Assembly (NCBI GenBank): GCA_030710605.1
Contig: CP092875.1
Span: forward strand, 64,191,958-64,255,957
Source of the DNA: Cordylochernes scorpioides
Lineage: Eukaryota > Arthropoda > Arachnida > Pseudoscorpiones > Chernetidae
Direction of reading: 5' to 3'
DNA: 64,000 nt
The position numbers and the translations under genes are program-made. The notes under the pieces were generated by a model. It worked only from the letters and a program-made list of their open reading frames with translations, did not search any database and was not told where the DNA came from. Shown here piece by piece: positions 62,120 to 64,000 of the stretch; position 1 is the first letter of the stretch; each line of letters starts with the position of its first letter.

Positions 62120-63377
62120 TTAATGGCGGGGCGTCCAGCTAGATCTTCTAGCAGGTGAGAAATGTTGTCTGTTTCGACCGCGATATGAAGTAGGGCTTCG
62201 GTAGCGAGTGAAAGTTTTCCTCGATGATTCGTCATTGGGGTCCTGAGATTCAGCTCGAGAGTTGTAGGATACCATTGCGTCTTGCTTTCTTTGGAAATAG
62301 TCATTTCTCCTTTCCTCATTGTGTCTCTTCCTGTCACGGCAATAGCGGACGACGTGACCTGGGCGTCCGCAGTAGAAACAGATAGGCCTTCCCTCAGTTG
62401 TACGCCAATCATTGGTGTCGCGTCTTCCTCCTTGTTTTGGGTATCGAGGTTCAGGGTGCGGTCTTATCGTTTCGGCCTCATATCTAGTATTTAAAAACTG
62501 TCGGGGTCTTTCCTTCTGAGGGGGACTTCTCCTAGACTTTGAGATTGGCGCCAGGGTTCTTCCAATCTCCTCCTTTACAATTTCTTCGATTGTAGCATTT
62601 TTTGGTTCCTCCCGAGGAGAGCCTAATGCCCGCTGTACCTCCTCACGAACAATTTGCCTAATCATAGATGACAGATCTTCTCCGTCATCCTGGTCACAGA
62701 GAGAGGCTACATTTGGTAGGCGCTCGTACCTGGTTGGGGTAACTCGCCTACAACGGAGCGCCTCAACACGGCGACATTCTGTAATGAATTGCTCGGTGCT
62801 CTGTACATCCCTCGGTAGGAGTGCTTGATAAAGCTCCTCAGCTATCCCCTTCATGAGGTGGGAGATTTTATCTTCCTCGCTCATTTGAGGATCAACCTCT
62901 TTGCACAAGCACAGGACATCCTGGATGTAAAATTCGGTACTTTCACCTTTTAATTGTGCCCATGTTTTAAGTTTCTTCTCCACTTGCAATTTTGAATTTT
63001 CTTTTTTTCCGAACACATTCTCTAATTGAGATGTGAATTCCTTCCAAGTCTGTATGCTTTCTTCGTTGTTCTCAAACCATTTGAGAGCAGTTCCAGACAG
63101 ATAAAAATAAACTTTAGTAAGACAAAGGGTTTCGTCCCAATGGTTGTACCTTGCCACACGTGCATACCCTTTTAAACCATTTTTGAAGATCTTCACCATC
63201 CTCCCCGGAGAAAATGGTAGGGTTCCTTGGCAGATGTTGAACAACGTAGTTGCTTACCTGAGTACCTTCCTTCTTTACATTCATAGAAGTTTCTTCTGGT
63301 TCAACAGAATCAATTTTTCTTTTATTTCTTAATGGGTATCGGTCCAGCATCTCCACCAGTTGTAGCGTAGAAATCAA
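62120..63377 (-). pseudogene. gag: Ty3/gypsy-type Gag with CCHC knuckle, N-terminus frameshifted
   Basis: 62120-63244 encodes the capsid (Tyr-Leu-Ser-Gly-Thr-Ala-Leu-Lys-Trp-Phe, Trp-Lys-Glu-Phe, Gln-Leu-Lys-Gly-Glu-Ser, His-Leu-Met-Lys-Gly-Ile). A Lys/Arg-rich linker follows, then a perfect zinc knuckle Cys289-X2-Cys292-X4-His297-X4-Cys302 and a basic tail. The N-terminus (Met at 63377, just inside the primer site) is in another frame, so there is a frameshift near 63175-63200. Downstream of the stop, 61863-62119 contains no protease or RT motif. Confidence 0.8.
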
Positions 63378-63610
63378 GCCTTGAAATATCCTAAGATGTA
63401 AAAGTATTTATTGATGACGTCACAGCGACGAGTCGACAATTATTAACAGGTCAGCCCAACTATCAACAGCTAGAGAATCTTAAGCAAGCAAGCAAAGAAA
63501 TATTTTAAAGATGATTTCACAAATACAGATTAATATATATTTTTATAATCTGTTGAATATATTTTCATTGAATAATATTAAATTAAATACTAAAATATTT
63601 CTTCGTCACA
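63361..63610 (-). repeat. 5' LTR of the gag-only element
   Basis: 250 bp partner of 61613-61862. Confidence 0.9.
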
Positions 63611-64000
63611 ATATTGATTTCAACACCTGATCTTTTTATCTTTCTTTTTTTCTTTCGTTTTTTAATATATATATATATATATATATATTAAAAATGGCAT
63701 ATCCTGACCAGGAGCACATTTTATGCAATTTTTAATATTGATTTCTACACCTGATCTTTTTATCTTTTATTTTTTTTATTTCGTTTTTTAATATATATAT
63801 ATATATGATATATTTCTATTCTAGATGTGTAAAAAAGAATTAGCAGTCGTTTGTGGCTGTCTCCACCTCAATAATTATCTCTTTATTTTTCAAATCTTTT
63901 TAAACAAAACAAAAATTTACATACTCCATTTAGTTAAATCTTCAGTAAAAACAAAAAAAAATTACATTCTATCATTCAAAATGTATCACTACCCCCCACA
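63611..64000. repeat. Tandem repeat-family ends and AT-rich sequence
   Basis: ATATTGATTTCAACACCTGA (63611) recurs at 63742, and GGCATATCCTGACCAGGAGC lies at 63696-63715, fragments of the 61-kb palindrome family separated by (TA)n. 63815-64000 shows nothing recognisable. Confidence 0.6.

Larger units (their letters stand above)
61613..63610 (-). mobile_element. Compact LTR retrotransposon with gag only (TR-GAG type)
   Basis: 250-bp LTRs at 61613-61862 and 63361-63610 (TG...CA; two visible differences: T/A near 61730/63478 and C/A near 61832/63580). ATAT on both sides. Primer site TGGTGGAGATGCTGGACC (63341-63358, minus) two bases from the LTR. Polypurine AGGAGGAGG beside the 3' LTR. Only Gag lies between, with no pol. 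It must borrow enzymes. Confidence 0.85.

Noticed and set aside
1-64000. Bacterial operon, prophage or CRISPR interpretation
   Set aside because: Retroelements, splice sites, MITEs and base composition are eukaryotic throughout.

Overview
This is a eukaryotic, strongly AT-rich window with almost no visible host coding sequence and a very dense load of transposable elements. Ty3/gypsy and BEL/Pao LTR elements, a Jockey/I-like LINE, Penelope-like elements (PLEs) with GIY-YIG endonuclease, mariner-type MITEs and foldback elements together point to an arthropod. A chelicerate is my best guess, but nothing in the window proves it. Prokaryotic features (operons, Shine-Dalgarno sites, CRISPR) are not expected and none were seen.

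Layout. (1) 1-5643: the 3' part of a degenerate gypsy element (G0), whose 5' LTR lies outside the window. (2) 5655-11749: segmental copy A. It carries a 698-bp insertion with tRNA-like genes, a 202-nt exon candidate, a mariner MITE, a foldback, a hammerhead-like hairpin and a PLE with inverted arms, and it ends at a 100-N gap (11750-11849). (3) 11850-18634: a promoter/first-exon candidate, two TIR transposons with 9-bp target duplications, a TIR-flanked minisatellite, mariner-type foldbacks and a tiny first coding exon candidate. (4) 18635-32368: two related gypsy elements, G1 (+) and G2 (-), tail to tail, 35 bp apart. (5) 32947-38840: segmental copy B, direct orientation and nearly identical to copy A, lacking the 698-bp insertion and retaining the complete PLE. 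(6) 39363-44933: a third gypsy relative, G3. (7) 46328-56729: a BEL/Pao element with intact LTRs and a 5-bp target duplication, split by a LINE insertion. (8) 56730-61084: hairpins, repeat copies, an exon candidate and a PLE 3' fragment. (9) 61082-61611: a near-perfect palindrome with hammerhead-like cores. (10) 61613-63610: a compact LTR-gag-LTR element with no pol.

How the parts relate. G0, G1, G2 and G3 are one gypsy lineage. They share LTRs starting TGTCATAATTTGTA, TATA insertion sites, pol in the +1 frame relative to gag, and a Pol C-terminal extension with hydrophobic segments. G1, G2 and G3 lack the integrase catalytic core altogether. G1 and G3 also lack the RT core and carry Asn in place of the first RNase H Asp, yet they keep 718- and 737-codon open frames. 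They therefore look like parasites that depend on integrase and RT supplied in trans. The gag-only LTR element near 62 kb shows a comparable dependence in a different lineage.

The most interesting signals are this integrase-less, membrane-tailed gypsy group, the paralogous empty sites that date insertions, the hammerhead-like hairpins associated with PLE sequence, and the TIR family with 9-bp target duplications. All family calls rest on reading motifs by eye; no database search was possible.
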